From positions 1,488,001-1,552,000 of the forward strand of contig OZ246975.1 in NCBI GenBank assembly GCA_965232485.1: a stretch of 64,000 bases of DNA. The letters are read 5' to 3'. Position 1 is the stretch's first letter; every line of letters begins with the position of its first letter. The DNA comes from VXPQ01 sp965232485 (lineage in GTDB: Bacteria > Bacteroidota > Rhodothermia > Rhodothermales > VXPQ01). Made by a program: the position numbers and the translations under genes. The notes beneath the pieces were generated by a model. That model was given only the letters and a program-made list of their open reading frames with translations. It was not told where the DNA came from and made no database searches. Positions 24,380-33,800 of the stretch are shown here, in pieces.

Positions 24380-25809
24380 AACGGCTGCACGGACTCATCC
24401 TGCGCATGCTTCCGGGACGGGTTCTCGGGTGGTTGGCGACGCTCATGTTTCTGCTGGTGATGCAGTTTCTGATCAAGTACCTGCCCGATCTCGCGGGAAA
24501 AGGCCTGCCTCTCAGCGTATTGCTCGAACTCATCGCCTACAACCTGGCCTACATGGTGGTGCTCGCCGTACCCATGTCGCTCCTGATCGGGACGATGATG
24601 ACGTTCGGACGCATCGCCGAATCCCGGGCCTGGACGGTGATCAAGGCCTCCGGCGTATCGCCCTTCCGCCTGATCTGGCCCACCCTGCTGGTCGGGGCCG
24701 TCGTTGCCGTCGGCATGACGTATTTCAACAACCGCGTGTTGCCCGAAGCGAATTTCCGCGCCCGCAACCTGTGGTACGACATACGCCGCAAACGCCCGGA
24801 CTTCGAATTGCGCCCGGGCCGGTTCTACGAAGGAATACGGGGCTACAGCATGCTCGTGCAGCGGGTCGCCGCCGGCTCCGGGACGCTGGAAGATATTCTC
24901 ATTTACGACTATACGGACAATGCCCAGACCGTGATCAAGGCGCGCGAAGGACGTTTGCTTCCCCTCGCGGATCGACCGGAGCTGACGCTTACCCTGTACG
25001 ATGGCGAAATACACCGCATGCCGGAAGGGCAAGCATTCTCCCGAACAGAGGAGCGCTACGAGCGGCTTTCCTTCGATAAATACCGGATGACGCTGAACGC
25101 TTCCGAGTTTGCCTTCGAGCGGTCGGCGGAGGGGCGGAACAACCGTTCGGACCGCACGATGCCCACGCAAGACATGATCCGGTTCGTAGATTCCCTTCGG
25201 CAAAGCATTGATTCCTCGCTGGTCTACCTGGCCGCGCATTTCACGCCGGACAACTTCGGCCGCTACGCTCCGGCGGGCGAGGACGAGGCCGCAAAAGAAC
25301 CCTTCCCGACAACGCGCCCGGCGGCAACGGCGCAAGGCGAACCGGCGACGGAGCGCGGCCCTCCCGAAAACGCCGCCATACTTGCCCAGGCCATCGAGCA
25401 AGCACGGAATGTGCGCATGCTCCTTGACGATACGCAGCGCGGCGCGGGCTGGGAATTGCAACGCGCCGACCGGTTTCTGGTGGAAATCCATAAAAAATAC
25501 TCGATCGCCGTGGCGTGCCTTATTTTCATGCTCATCGGCGCCCCCCTCGGGTTGACGACCCGGCGCGGCGGCCTCGGCTCGGCAGGCATTCCAGCCGCCG
25601 GTATTTTCCTTTTTTACTGGGTAACGCTCGTGCAGGGGGAAAAGCTGGCCGACCGCGGCTTTCTCGATCCCTGGATCGGTATGTGGATCGCCAACCTCGC
25701 GATGGTCGCCGCAGGGCTATGGCTGATGATTTACGTAACGCTGGACCTGCGCGCCACGCCGCCGCTCCGCGCCCGGCTCCTGCGCCGTTTGCGAAAACAT
25801 AAGCCCTGA
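24376..25809 (+). CDS. LptF/LptG-family lipopolysaccharide export permease
   Basis: A 477-aa inner-membrane permease of the LptB2FG exporter that pulls LPS out of the inner membrane. The YjgP/YjgQ signature is visible: N-terminal helices, MMTFGRIAESRAWTVIKASG and VSPFRLIWP (coupling helix). A large periplasmic beta-jellyroll domain covers residues about 120-330. The last membrane segments follow (ACLIFMLIGAPLGLTTRRGG). Whether it corresponds to LptF or LptG is not clear. The ATG at 24376 overlaps the MBL hydrolase stop (ATGA); the longer open frame before it is a shadow of that gene. A Pro/Ala/Thr-rich insertion near residues 300-330 is variable in the family. Confidence 0.88.
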   Translation: MKRLHGLILRMLPGRVLGWLATLMFLLVMQFLIKYLPDLAGKGLPLSVLLELIAYNLAYMVVLAVPMSLLIGTMMTFGRIAESRAWTVIKASGVSPFRLIWPTLLVGAVVAVGMTYFNNRVLPEANFRARNLWYDIRRKRPDFELRPGRFYEGIRGYSMLVQRVAAGSGTLEDILIYDYTDNAQTVIKAREGRLLPLADRPELTLTLYDGEIHRMPEGQAFSRTEERYERLSFDKYRMTLNASEFAFERSAEGRNNRSDRTMPTQDMIRFVDSLRQSIDSSLVYLAAHFTPDNFGRYAPAGEDEAAKEPFPTTRPAATAQGEPATERGPPENAAILAQAIEQARNVRMLLDDTQRGAGWELQRADRFLVEIHKKYSIAVACLIFMLIGAPLGLTTRRGGLGSAGIPAAGIFLFYWVTLVQGEKLADRGFLDPWIGMWIANLAMVAAGLWLMIYVTLDLRATPPLRARLLRRLRKHKP

Positions 25810-25842
25810 CGGCGCGCGCCGCACGATATCTCTACCTGTCCA

Positions 25843-26532
25843 ATGCTGTATCTCGTCCCCACGCCCATCGGCAACCTGGAGGATATTACGCTGCGCGCCC
25901 TCCGCATTCTGAAGGAAGCGGACCTCATCGCCTGCGAGGATACGCGCACTTCGGGCGTCCTCCTTGCCCGCTATGAAATCGGCACGCCCACCATCAGTTA
26001 CCATGAACATAACGAACGGCGACGGACGCCGGACCTCGTCGAACGCATGCAGGCGGGACAACGCATTGCCCTGATAAGCGACGCCGGATCGCCGGGCATT
26101 TCGGATCCGGGATTCTATCTGGCGCGGGCCTGCATCCGGCGCGGCGTTCCTGTGGAGGCGCTCCCCGGCCCTACCGCTATTATACCGGCGCTTACCGTTT
26201 CGGGGCTGCCCGCGGAGCGATTCGTTTTCGAAGGATTTCTGCCTGTGAAAAAGGGGCGGCGCTCGCGGCTTGAAGCGCTCCGGGACGAACCCCGAACCAT
26301 GGTTTTCTACGAATCGCCGCATCGGGCCGCCGCCGCCATGCGCCAGTTTGCGGAAATGTTCGGCGCCGACCGGCCCGCAGCCATCGCGCGGGAAATAACC
26401 AAAAAATTCGAGGAAATCCAGCGGGGCACGCTGGACGAACTGGCGGCTTTTCTCGAAGAAAAATCCAGGGTCCGGGGGGAAATCGTGCTGGTCGTGGCGG
26501 GGGCGGGCGTTACGATGGAGTTGTGGGGGTGA
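25843..26532 (+). CDS. rsmI: 16S rRNA (cytidine1402-2'-O)-methyltransferase RsmI
   Basis: A 229-aa tetrapyrrole-methylase-fold enzyme that 2'-O-methylates C1402 at the ribosomal P site. Signature pieces are LYLVPTPIGNLEDITLRAL, ADLIACEDTRTSGVLL, ISDAGSPGISDPG, EALPGPTAIIPAL and FYESPHR. It is slightly shorter at the C-terminus than the E. coli protein (about 286 aa), as is usual in this group. It follows the LptF/G gene by 33 bases. Directly downstream the composition changes sharply to AT-rich, marking the start of the accessory region. Confidence 0.93.
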   Translation: MLYLVPTPIGNLEDITLRALRILKEADLIACEDTRTSGVLLARYEIGTPTISYHEHNERRRTPDLVERMQAGQRIALISDAGSPGISDPGFYLARACIRRGVPVEALPGPTAIIPALTVSGLPAERFVFEGFLPVKKGRRSRLEALRDEPRTMVFYESPHRAAAAMRQFAEMFGADRPAAIAREITKKFEEIQRGTLDELAAFLEEKSRVRGEIVLVVAGAGVTMELWG

Positions 26533-26564
26533 ATTCGCGTAGCGTTTACCCGAAGCCTCTCTCT

Positions 26565-27164
26565 TTATGCACGACAGGTCAATAAATAATTGACTTTATA
26601 TCCATTATCTATCGGTAAATATCCACTCTCTCTAATGTTTCTTCCAAGCATGCACATAGCCATTGAATTATAAGCATTTTGAATTACAGTAGGAGAATTA
26701 TAACCTGCCGAAAGCATGCCCAAGTATCGACGCACACAAGGATCAGGTGCATGCGATCCCATATGACCAACATTATTCGGATCATAACCATAAGCACCAC
26801 CATGGTAATTAGGGTTATTGTACGTTCGAGGATTATTACCAGTATCGGGAGTATAAGAAGAACCTCCGGGAATACTGCTTCCATAACAAATTCCTGAAGA
26901 ATTGCATACGCGTCCTTGAGCATTAGCCTGATTCGGAGAGAACACTAATGAAGCCAATGTGGCTACGGTAATGGAAAGTACTATGAGAACAATAAAATGA
27001 ATAATACGACGTATGTATATCCTGTCTTTCGTACAATAAAAACTTGGGTTCAACGTATCTTTAGTGTGAACTCCGAAAGGGAAAGATTTTACCCAGAAAT
27101 GAAACCAGACTTGCCGATGAGTCATTTCCGAAGGAGAGTCAGAGTCAACGGGCGTGTTATTCAT
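26565..27164 (-). CDS. AT-rich secreted/anchored protein, unrecognised
   Basis: A 199-aa protein with no recognised family. A hydrophobic segment at residues about 55-80 (IIHFIVLIVLSITVATLASL) followed by NQANAQG looks like a signal peptide. The true start may therefore lie nearer to it than the first ATG. After that comes a low-complexity Gly/Tyr/Asn/Pro region and four Cys residues in the mature part (VCNSSGICYG, DPCVRRYLG, MCMLG). The gene is much more AT-rich than rsmI next to it, suggesting transfer. Its upstream region (27198-27325) is shared with the gene at 55447-57213, another Cys-rich secreted protein. Confidence 0.6.
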   Translation of the reverse strand: MNNTPVDSDSPSEMTHRQVWFHFWVKSFPFGVHTKDTLNPSFYCTKDRIYIRRIIHFIVLIVLSITVATLASLVFSPNQANAQGRVCNSSGICYGSSIPGGSSYTPDTGNNPRTYNNPNYHGGAYGYDPNNVGHMGSHAPDPCVRRYLGMLSAGYNSPTVIQNAYNSMAMCMLGRNIRESGYLPIDNGYKVNYLLTCRA

Positions 27165-27247
27165 TGGAGAGACCGTTTAGTTTAAGTCATAAAGAATCTC
27201 AGCCGGCACCGGGCGTTAACCCAGCCGAAGCCGAGCGCGATACTCCC

Positions 27248-27276
27248 AGAATAAGGCCCGCCTCGGACACTGTCAA
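27248..27276 (-). promoter_or_regulatory. Promoter within a duplicated upstream block (copy 1)
   Basis: On the minus strand TTGACA (27276-27271) and TATTCT (27253-27248) are 17 bases apart, leaving about a 75-base leader to the ATG at 27164. The surrounding block 27198-27325 is clearly similar to 57243-57365, where the same elements read TTGACG and TATGCT, also 17 bases apart. Conservation of both boxes and spacing in two copies supports promoter function. The same bases can also be read as a short peptide with GLTVSEAGLILGVSR, like a HigA-type antitoxin helix-turn-helix. A relic of such a gene is therefore an alternative. Confidence 0.6.
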
Positions 27277-27446
27277 GCCCTTTCGGGCCGCCGCAGGGAA
27301 AAAATCGGCCCCAGCGCATCCATTTTTGTCACCCAGTGCGAATGATGGCCCCAATAGATGGGTTATGTGGTACGACTGGGATCAGAAATGGTTCGGGAAA
27401 TTCGGACAGTTAGTCCGGGTTGTTTCAGGCGCAGGGCTGCGGTGGG

Positions 27447-28322
27447 TTACGCCGCCTTGGTCAGCGGCTTTCGTCTGTAGTATACGTCGTCGGGCGTTCT
27501 ATTGTCAAGTCCCTGGTGGGGTCGCTCTTCGTTGAAGTAGCGCAGGTAGTCGGCGATTCCCTTCCTGGCCTCGGCCACCGTGTCGTAGGCGCGTCGGTAG
27601 ACTTCTTCCTGCTTCAGGCTGCGCCAGAAGCACTCCACGTACACGTTGTCCAGCCAGCGGCCCTTGCCGTCCATGGAGATGCGCACGCCGTGCGCCTTCA
27701 GCGCGCTGGTGAACGCCTCGGAGGTGAACTGCGCCCCCTGATCCGTGTTGAAAACCTCTGGAGCGCCATAGCGCGCAATCGCTTCCTCGAGAGCCTCCAC
27801 GCAAAAACGAGCGTCCATCGTGTTCGAGATGCGGTGGGCGAGCACTTTGCGGCTATGCCAGTCGATTACGGCTGCGAGATATAGAAAGCCTTTCGCCATG
27901 GGGATGAACGTAATGTCCGCCGCATAGACCTGGCCGGGTTTGTCGATCGTCATGGTCTTGAGCAGGTAGGGGTATGTCTTGTGTCCTGTCCCGGGAGAGG
28001 ACGTGCGCCGCTTCGGGTAGATGGCCCTCAGGCCCATAAGGCGCATGAGGCGTGCGACGCGGCTGCGCGCCGCCGTATGCCCCTTCGCCTCGAGCAGGCT
28101 CTTTATGGTGCGCGAGCCGCTCGTGGGACGATCCATATAGATGCGATCTATCTCCTTCATAAGAAACAGGTTCTCCTTGCGCTCTCCGCGAGGGCGGTAG
28201 TACGCCGTGGAGCGGCTCAGCGCCAGAAGCGCGCATTGCCGAACGACAGGCAAGCAGTGCGAACGATTGATCCGCGCCTTGCGCTCGGCTACAGGCCGCG
28301 ACCGAGCGCCTTCGATAAAAAA
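27447..28322 (-). CDS. IS3-family transposase OrfB part (DDE integrase core), copy 1
   Basis: About 291 codons in the -1 frame relative to orfA, entered at the slippery TTTTTTA rather than from its own ATG. It contains the IS3 helix-turn-helix region (LLALSRSTAYYRPRG) and HTH_21-like YMDRPTSGSRTIKSLLEAKG. The rve/DDE core has YAADITFIP (first Asp), FNTDQGAQFTSE (second Asp) and the Glu in FWRSLKQEEVYRR. The family C-terminus is YFNEERPHQGLDNRTPDDVYY. The catalytic domain is complete here, but the fused OrfAB cannot be made because orfA upstream has a stop codon. Confidence 0.85.
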   Translation of the reverse strand, partial: FFIEGARSRPVAERKARINRSHCLPVVRQCALLALSRSTAYYRPRGERKENLFLMKEIDRIYMDRPTSGSRTIKSLLEAKGHTAARSRVARLMRLMGLRAIYPKRRTSSPGTGHKTYPYLLKTMTIDKPGQVYAADITFIPMAKGFLYLAAVIDWHSRKVLAHRISNTMDARFCVEALEEAIARYGAPEVFNTDQGAQFTSEAFTSALKAHGVRISMDGKGRWLDNVYVECFWRSLKQEEVYRRAYDTVAEARKGIADYLRYFNEERPHQGLDNRTPDDVYYRRKPLTKAA

Positions 28323-28579
28323 TCCTTCTCCATCGACAACTCCCCGATCTTCGCGTGGAGCGCCTCGATCTTCCTGTCGCGTTCGTTGGGAACGTTGCGG
28401 CTTCGGACGAACGCCTCCTCGGCGCGCTCTGTGAGCTGCTTCTTTTAGGACTGTATCTGGTTCGGGTGCACCTCGAAGCGTTCGGCGAGTTCGGCCAGCG
28501 TGCTCTCGCCGCGCATGGCGGCGAGGGCTACCTTCGCCTTGAACGAAGGACTGTGGGTTCTGCGGGTGCGTCTGGGCAT
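28289..28579 (-). pseudogene. IS3-family OrfA, copy 1, nonsense-mutated
   Basis: From the ATG at 28579 the frame reads the same N-terminus as copy 2 but meets TAA at 28447-28445. There copy 2 has TGG (after the residues NQIQS). Read past that codon, the frame continues to the same end as copy 2 (LSKALGRGL). OrfA supplies the DNA-binding helix-turn-helix and leucine zipper of IS3 transposases, so this copy should not make a working OrfAB. Confidence 0.85.
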
Positions 28580-28773
28580 GGGTATACCTCGGTTGATTGC
28601 GTCGGAACAAGGTCGCAACAGTACACCTTAAATTCCACCGAAATCTGTCCAATCAACCCGAACCACCTCTGAGTATCCTACACCGTTTTGAGTAAAAACT
28701 ATACCGAAAAAGTATAGAAATGGTGCTGAAAAGGTATAAAAACTACTCAAAAGGGGTAAAATGAATCGTTGGG

Positions 28774-28965
28774 GGCCGGCGAATTCGGCCAATGTGCTGT
28801 GGCCGCGCACGGTAGCAAGGCTACCTTCCCTCGGACGAAAGACTGTGGGGTTTGCGGGTGCGTCTGGGCATCGGATGTCTCCTTCGGCTGGTTGGATCGG
28901 AACAAGGCCGCAGTACTGCACCTTAAGTTCCGTAAAAATCTGTCCAGCCAAAAGGGACCATCTCT
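28774..28965 (-). mobile_element. Decayed remnant of a related IS3-family element
   Basis: This stretch resembles the orfA end of the two full copies but is well diverged. The edge reads inward AGAGATGGTCCC, then GGACAG, then a CTTAAGGTG block. The orfA start at 28871 reads MPRRTRKPHSLSS. The frame is then shifted several times, with pieces such as KVALL and TVRGHSTLAEFA in different frames. Nothing of orfB remains. It lies side by side with copy 1 in the same orientation, so this spot has taken IS insertions more than once. Confidence 0.75.
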
Positions 28966-29102
28966 ATGTAGCCAATGAGTATCGGACCGATTTCCGTACA
29001 TGCCCGTGCTGCACATTAACTTCCCGTGTACCGAACCAGGCAACATCCGCTCAGGCGAAAATCCGCATCCATCAAATATCTGTTTGGTTTTGGAGAATTA
29101 TT

Positions 29103-29888
29103 TCAGAAAGGAAGGTCATCATTGATGTCGTTTGCATCATTTTTCCCTTTTATTAAAGAAAATATGTCCTCATTATTATCGATCCAGTTCCAACCTTTTT
29201 CTGTGAGGAAAATGACTCGGTAGTCAGATTGATTACCAAAGGGATCCTCTTCCGAACTAAATTTTACAAATTCTTTCCCCGCAAGCCGCCGGAGGGCCAA
29301 ACCCAAGCCGACCGATGTCAGGCCTGAACGCTCTACACCCTGCTCCAAGTCATACATCCCTATCGAATTGTCGGGCAAAATTGTTTGCCCCGCTACAACC
29401 GCCAGCACCAGTATTTCTATCTGGGTCAATCCCTCTCGCATTGCCACCTGCTCATTTTCGACGATTTGCTTCGTCGCAGCACCCTGATGAAGTAGAGCAG
29501 TAGCTCGTTCCTTGATTCTATTACCTAGAATGTCGAAATCGCTCTTCGCATCAGATTTGTATCTGATTATATGACGATGCTGAATATCAAATGGATACCC
29601 ATTTCCTGATCGCTCCTCCGAGCAAACCATAATTACGGGACAGCGTGTGGCGAATGCATATCCCAACTCATACCAGACGTTGGGGTTATCCGTCGTAATA
29701 TCTGCCAAGCAAATGGCTGCATCACGTATGCCTTTCTCTATTGAGTTGATTAATACCTCAGCAGTGGGATCCTCATCAACCCGATACACATCAAGACCTG
29801 CTTCCCGCAAGGCAGGCTCGTATGTGTCCTCAAATCTCTTATCGAACTTTCCAGAATCAAACGGCTGAATTACGAAGCACGTTGGCAT
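29103..29888 (-). CDS. Deoxyribosyltransferase/TIR-like domain fused to a winged helix; candidate defence protein
   Basis: A 261-aa protein. Residues 1-110 have the layout of the nucleoside 2-deoxyribosyltransferase/TIR-like fold: CFVIQPFDSGKFDKRFED, YRVDEDPTAEVLINSIEKGI, and the hallmark CLADITTDNPNVWYELGYAF with the family Asp/Asn and a Glu that could be catalytic. Residues about 150-250 look like a winged helix (GLTQIEILVLAVVAGQ, LRRLAGKEFVKF, VIFLTEKGWNWI). Such domains bind or cleave nucleotide cofactors such as NAD in several immune systems. No effector assignment can be proven here. The gene is AT-rich and lies between IS remnants and a type I restriction-modification operon. Confidence 0.6.
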   Translation of the reverse strand: MPTCFVIQPFDSGKFDKRFEDTYEPALREAGLDVYRVDEDPTAEVLINSIEKGIRDAAICLADITTDNPNVWYELGYAFATRCPVIMVCSEERSGNGYPFDIQHRHIIRYKSDAKSDFDILGNRIKERATALLHQGAATKQIVENEQVAMREGLTQIEILVLAVVAGQTILPDNSIGMYDLEQGVERSGLTSVGLGLALRRLAGKEFVKFSSEEDPFGNQSDYRVIFLTEKGWNWIDNNEDIFSLIKGKNDANDINDDLPF

Positions 29889-30119
29889 TTGTATGTTTTT
29901 AAAGGTTTGTTGAAGTCATGTTGCCGAAGATGACAACAATTCGTGAAGAAATTCTATCGGGAACTCCTTCATTCTCGGACGGCGACTTTTTCAAACTCAA
30001 GGTGCCTTGATAAGTTTCGACGGATTCGGGCTATCACGCTGCGCCAACCCAGTTGTCCGGGAATTCCGGATACCTCTCGCTGATGATGGCACAAAGGGAT
30101 GTGAAAATGCACAAACGAA

Positions 30120-30842
30120 TCAGTAACGCCAGTCTGCGTGCGCGAGCGGCGCCTGGTTGAGTTCGTCCCTGTGCATGCGCCACTGGGGCATAAGCCGGTC
30201 CATCAATGCCTGAAACCGGGCATTGTGCTTACGCTCTAACAAGTGGACCATTTCGTGCACGAACACATATTCCAGACATGACGTCGGCTTCTTGATCAGT
30301 TCGAGATTCAGCCAGATGCGTCCCGCTTCGATATTGCACGATCCCCAAAGCGTTTTCATTTTCCTGATACGCACGTCAGCGACGCTGACGCCGACTCGCG
30401 GCTCCCACTTGGCGAGAAGCACTGGCAGTTGATCGCGGAGTTCGCGGCGATACCATCGGTACAGAACAGCTTCCCGCATATCCCGGTCGGTTCCCGGGCG
30501 AATGTATAATGCCATCGTCGTGTTATTGAGCAGGCGAACTGTTGGCGGGCCATCGCGCTCGGTTATATCGAGCCGGTAGCGTCGCCCTTGGAAGTAATGG
30601 CTTTCGCCGGTCACGAATTCCCGTTGAGACTGGCGGTTTTGCTGCTCGAAATCGGCTTGTTTCCTGCGAATCCACCCCAGTCGGGAGATGACAGCCAGTC
30701 TTACGGCGTCGTCATCCAGATACAGCGGGGCCGCCACCCGAACCCGGCCGTTCGGCGGATACACGCCCAGATGAAGGTTCTTGATGTCCTTGCGGACAAT
30801 TTCAACCGGCATTCCTCGTATGTCGATGAAATGACCCGCCAC
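30120..30842 (-). CDS. YgjP/DUF45-type zinc metallopeptidase of a type I R-M operon
   Basis: A 240-aa protein of the SprT/WLM-like DUF45 family. The zinc motif HEMVHLLERKHNARF (HExxH with a downstream His) follows IWLNLELIKKP. The N-terminal strand block (VEIVRKDIKNLHLGVYPPNG) and RKMKTLWGSC are family features. The start is a GTG at 30842, one base after the hsdR stop. DUF45 genes are frequent companions of hsdR, and the truncated one at 47380-47556 shows the same linkage in the second system. The substrate and role in restriction are unknown; turnover of the restriction subunit is an idea only. Confidence 0.82.
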   Translation of the reverse strand: MAGHFIDIRGMPVEIVRKDIKNLHLGVYPPNGRVRVAAPLYLDDDAVRLAVISRLGWIRRKQADFEQQNRQSQREFVTGESHYFQGRRYRLDITERDGPPTVRLLNNTTMALYIRPGTDRDMREAVLYRWYRRELRDQLPVLLAKWEPRVGVSVADVRIRKMKTLWGSCNIEAGRIWLNLELIKKPTSCLEYVFVHEMVHLLERKHNARFQALMDRLMPQWRMHRDELNQAPLAHADWRY

Positions 30843-30843
30843 C

Positions 30844-33800
30844 TCAGTAATCCGGCTGATTCTTTACGAGTTCGAATATGTAGTCTACAAGGGCGTCGTT
30901 GCCGTTGAGCGCCGATCTGATGGCGTGTCGGACTTCCCGTTCCTTCATTACGTTTCCTCGCCAGTCGGCCTTTTTAACGTTGCGTATGGCCCTGTCCAGG
31001 GCAATCGCGGTTTCCCTTTTAATGGATGAAGATGGTTCGTGCACCCCTGCATATCCTCCTCCGGATTGGTTATTACCCAAGTTATCGTACAGGGCTCTCA
31101 ACGAAGTCGTATTGATACCGGTAGGGTACGGAATCCTGTTTTCCGGTTTGCCGACATCTTTGGCCATATCGACAATTCGCTGGAGATACTCCTTGTAATC
31201 GATCGCCTCCTGTTTACGCTGCCGGATGAGGTTGTCCAGCAGTTCGGACATCTTCTCGTAGTACCTGGGGTTGACCGCCATTTCATCGATGATCAACCGC
31301 CGGACATTGTTCTCGATCGTCTCGGCGATCGCTTCGCGGTTCCCCCGGATGCTTTCGGGTAGCCCATCGACCGCTTCCTCTCCGCGCTCGACGATCAACT
31401 GCACGAGCGTTTTGTCGTCGAATGTTGAAAGCGTCTCGCTTTCTTCGGCCCGGATGTATGTGTCGAGCAGGTGTCGCATGGCGGGTTCGTAGACCTTCAG
31501 GTCGATGTAGTCGCCGCTGGCCAGCTTGACCCCCTGACGCACTTTTTCGTAATGGCTTACCTCTTCTTTGATCTCTTGCGCCTCGGCCTCGGAATAGCCG
31601 GCCTCGCGCATTTCGTTGGCCAGATTGGCGTAGGCCCGGAGAAATGCCGCCGTTTGTTTGTAAAGAGACAACCGCTTCGGTTCGTTGCTTTTTAGTTGCG
31701 CGGCGTCGCCGCTATCGCGGGCGCAGAAGTAATGCAGATACGCCGAGGTATCGCATGGCGGCGCAACCGGTTCGCAGAGCGCCTTGATCGCCTCGCGCTT
31801 TTCGTCCAGCCGCTTCCGGCCTTGCTCCAGGCGGTCCTGCAACAGACCTTCCACGTCGGCGACGTCGTAGCCGTCGAACGCCTCGCCGGTATAGTCCTTG
31901 ACGGATTTTTCCAGCGAGCGGAACAGGTCCTTGTAGTCGATGACGTAGCCGTATTCCTTGTCCTCGCCGTCGAGGCGGTTGACCCGGCAGATCGCCTGGA
32001 ACAGGCCGTGATCCTGCATCTGCTTGTCGATGTAAAGGCACGTTGCAGGCGGAGCGTCGAAGCCTGTGAGTAACTTGTCTACCACGATCAGCAGTTTCAT
32101 TTGACCCGGTTCGTCAACGAAACGCTTTTTTACTTCCTGTTCGAACTTCCCGACCTTTTTCATCGCCGTGTCTTCCGACTCGTTGAAATACGCGGCGAGC
32201 ATCTTGCGATAGATTTCGTACTGGCGCAGCTTTTCGGTAAGTCCCTCGCCCGTCTCCTCTCCCTTGATGTCGGCCGGGGCCGGTTTGTAGGAAGTGACAA
32301 TAGCGCACTTGCCCGCCAGACCGTGTTTCTGAAACATTTCGAAGAAGCGGCAAGCGGAATAGATGCTGCTGGAAACAAGCATCGCATTGCCGCGACCGCT
32401 TTTCAGCCGGTCCCGCGTTTCCATGTCGAGCAAAATATCCGAAACGATTTTTTCCAGGCGATCCTGCGCGCTCAGTACACTCCGCATCGTGCCCCAACGC
32501 TGTTTGAGTTGCGCTCTCGCCAAATCGGTCAATCCCCGCGTTTTTGCTTCGAACCACTGGTCGATCTTGTCCTGCGACGTAATGTTCTGATCGATATCGC
32601 GCGCTTCGTACCGGAGGTCCAGCACTACGCCGTCGCCGACCGCCTCGTCGTACTTGTATGTGTGGATGTATGGCCCGAAGGTCTCGATGCTTCGCCGCTT
32701 GTCGTTTTTGAGCAACGGCGTTCCGGTGAAGCCGATCAGCATGGCGCCCGGAAGCAGCTCCTTCATTGCATTGTGCAACTTGCCGGACTGGGTGCGATGG
32801 CACTCGTCTACGAAGACGAAGATATTGCCCTTGGGGTGGAAGTCCCTGGGCAGTTTGCTCCGTATGTCTTTGATGAATGCGTCTATGTCGCCTTCTTCCG
32901 ATGCGCCGAACTTCTGGATCAGCGAGCCCATCAGCCATTCGTCGCCGGTATTGAGTACGCCCGCCAGATCGGCGCCGCTGCTTGTACGGTAAATGTTCTC
33001 ACTGACTCCCTTGAAGACTTTCTCGATCTGCTCGTCGAGTTCGGTGCGATCAGTGATGATCAATACCCGGGGGTCGGTGACGTTCTCGCGAATCCACTTG
33101 GCCAGCCAGACCATGGTCAGGCTTTTGCCGCTGCCCTGGGTGTGCCAGATGATGCCGCCCTCCCGGCGATTTACGCGAGTCTGCGCTGCTCGCACGCCAA
33201 AGTACTGGTTGTGGCGGCAGACCTTCTTTACGCCTGCATCGAAGACGATAAAGTCATGCACGATCTCAAGAAGGCGCTTCTTGTCGCAGAGCTGGCTCAG
33301 TTCCCGGAGCAGCGGATTGTCTGCGGCGGCCGGGTGGGCATCGGCCTCTTTCCAGCGTAGCCAGTACTTCTCCAGCGTTTCGATCACGCCGTAGCGCAGG
33401 CCCTCGGTTTCGTTGCCCGCCATCACGAGCTGCATGGTGGCGAAAAACGGCTGGATAAATTCTTTCTTCTGATTGTCGAGATTCTGGCGAATGCCCTTGG
33501 TCACTGACACGATCGAACGCTTCAACTCAAGTACGCCCAAAGCAATGCCGTTGACATACAGCACGAGGTCCGGCCGCTTGGTATCCCTGTGCGTGACGGT
33601 GACTTCCTCGGCAATAGCGAAATCGTTATTGGCGGGGTTATTCCAATCGATCAGCCAGACCGTGACGTTCCGTTCGCCCACGCCCGGCTGCACCTTCACG
33701 CCGTAGCGCAGCAAGCCGTAAACCTCGCTGTTGGCGTCGTAGAGCGTTTTGCTGCCGCCGAGCGCCGCCGCTTTGCTCAATTCGGACCGCGCCTTGTCGG

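Larger units (their letters stand above)
27384..28670 (-). mobile_element. IS3-family insertion sequence, copy 1 (orfA broken)
   Basis: About 1287 bases, nearly identical to 60024-61309 but in the opposite orientation. The ends are imperfect inverted repeats: AGAAATGGTTCGGG at the left edge and, read inward, AGAGGTGGTTCGGG at the right. The element has the two-ORF layout of the IS3 family, with a T_TTT_TTA slippery heptamer at 28322-28316 near the end of orfA. orfA carries a premature TAA while orfB is intact. No clear target-site duplication flanks it. A more decayed relative lies immediately to its right (28774-28965). Confidence 0.9.

Noticed and set aside
27198..27325. Functional HigA-type antitoxin gene
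   Set aside because: A short peptide with GLTVSEAGLILGVSR can be read here and at 57243-57365, but neither has a full helix-turn-helix gene or a toxin partner. The conserved promoter boxes with 17-base spacing explain both copies better, though a relic cannot be excluded.
27384..28670. Target-site duplications of the IS copies
   Set aside because: The bases beside the ends (GATC and GAGT for copy 1; TTAA and AACC for copy 2) do not match convincingly, so no duplication is claimed.
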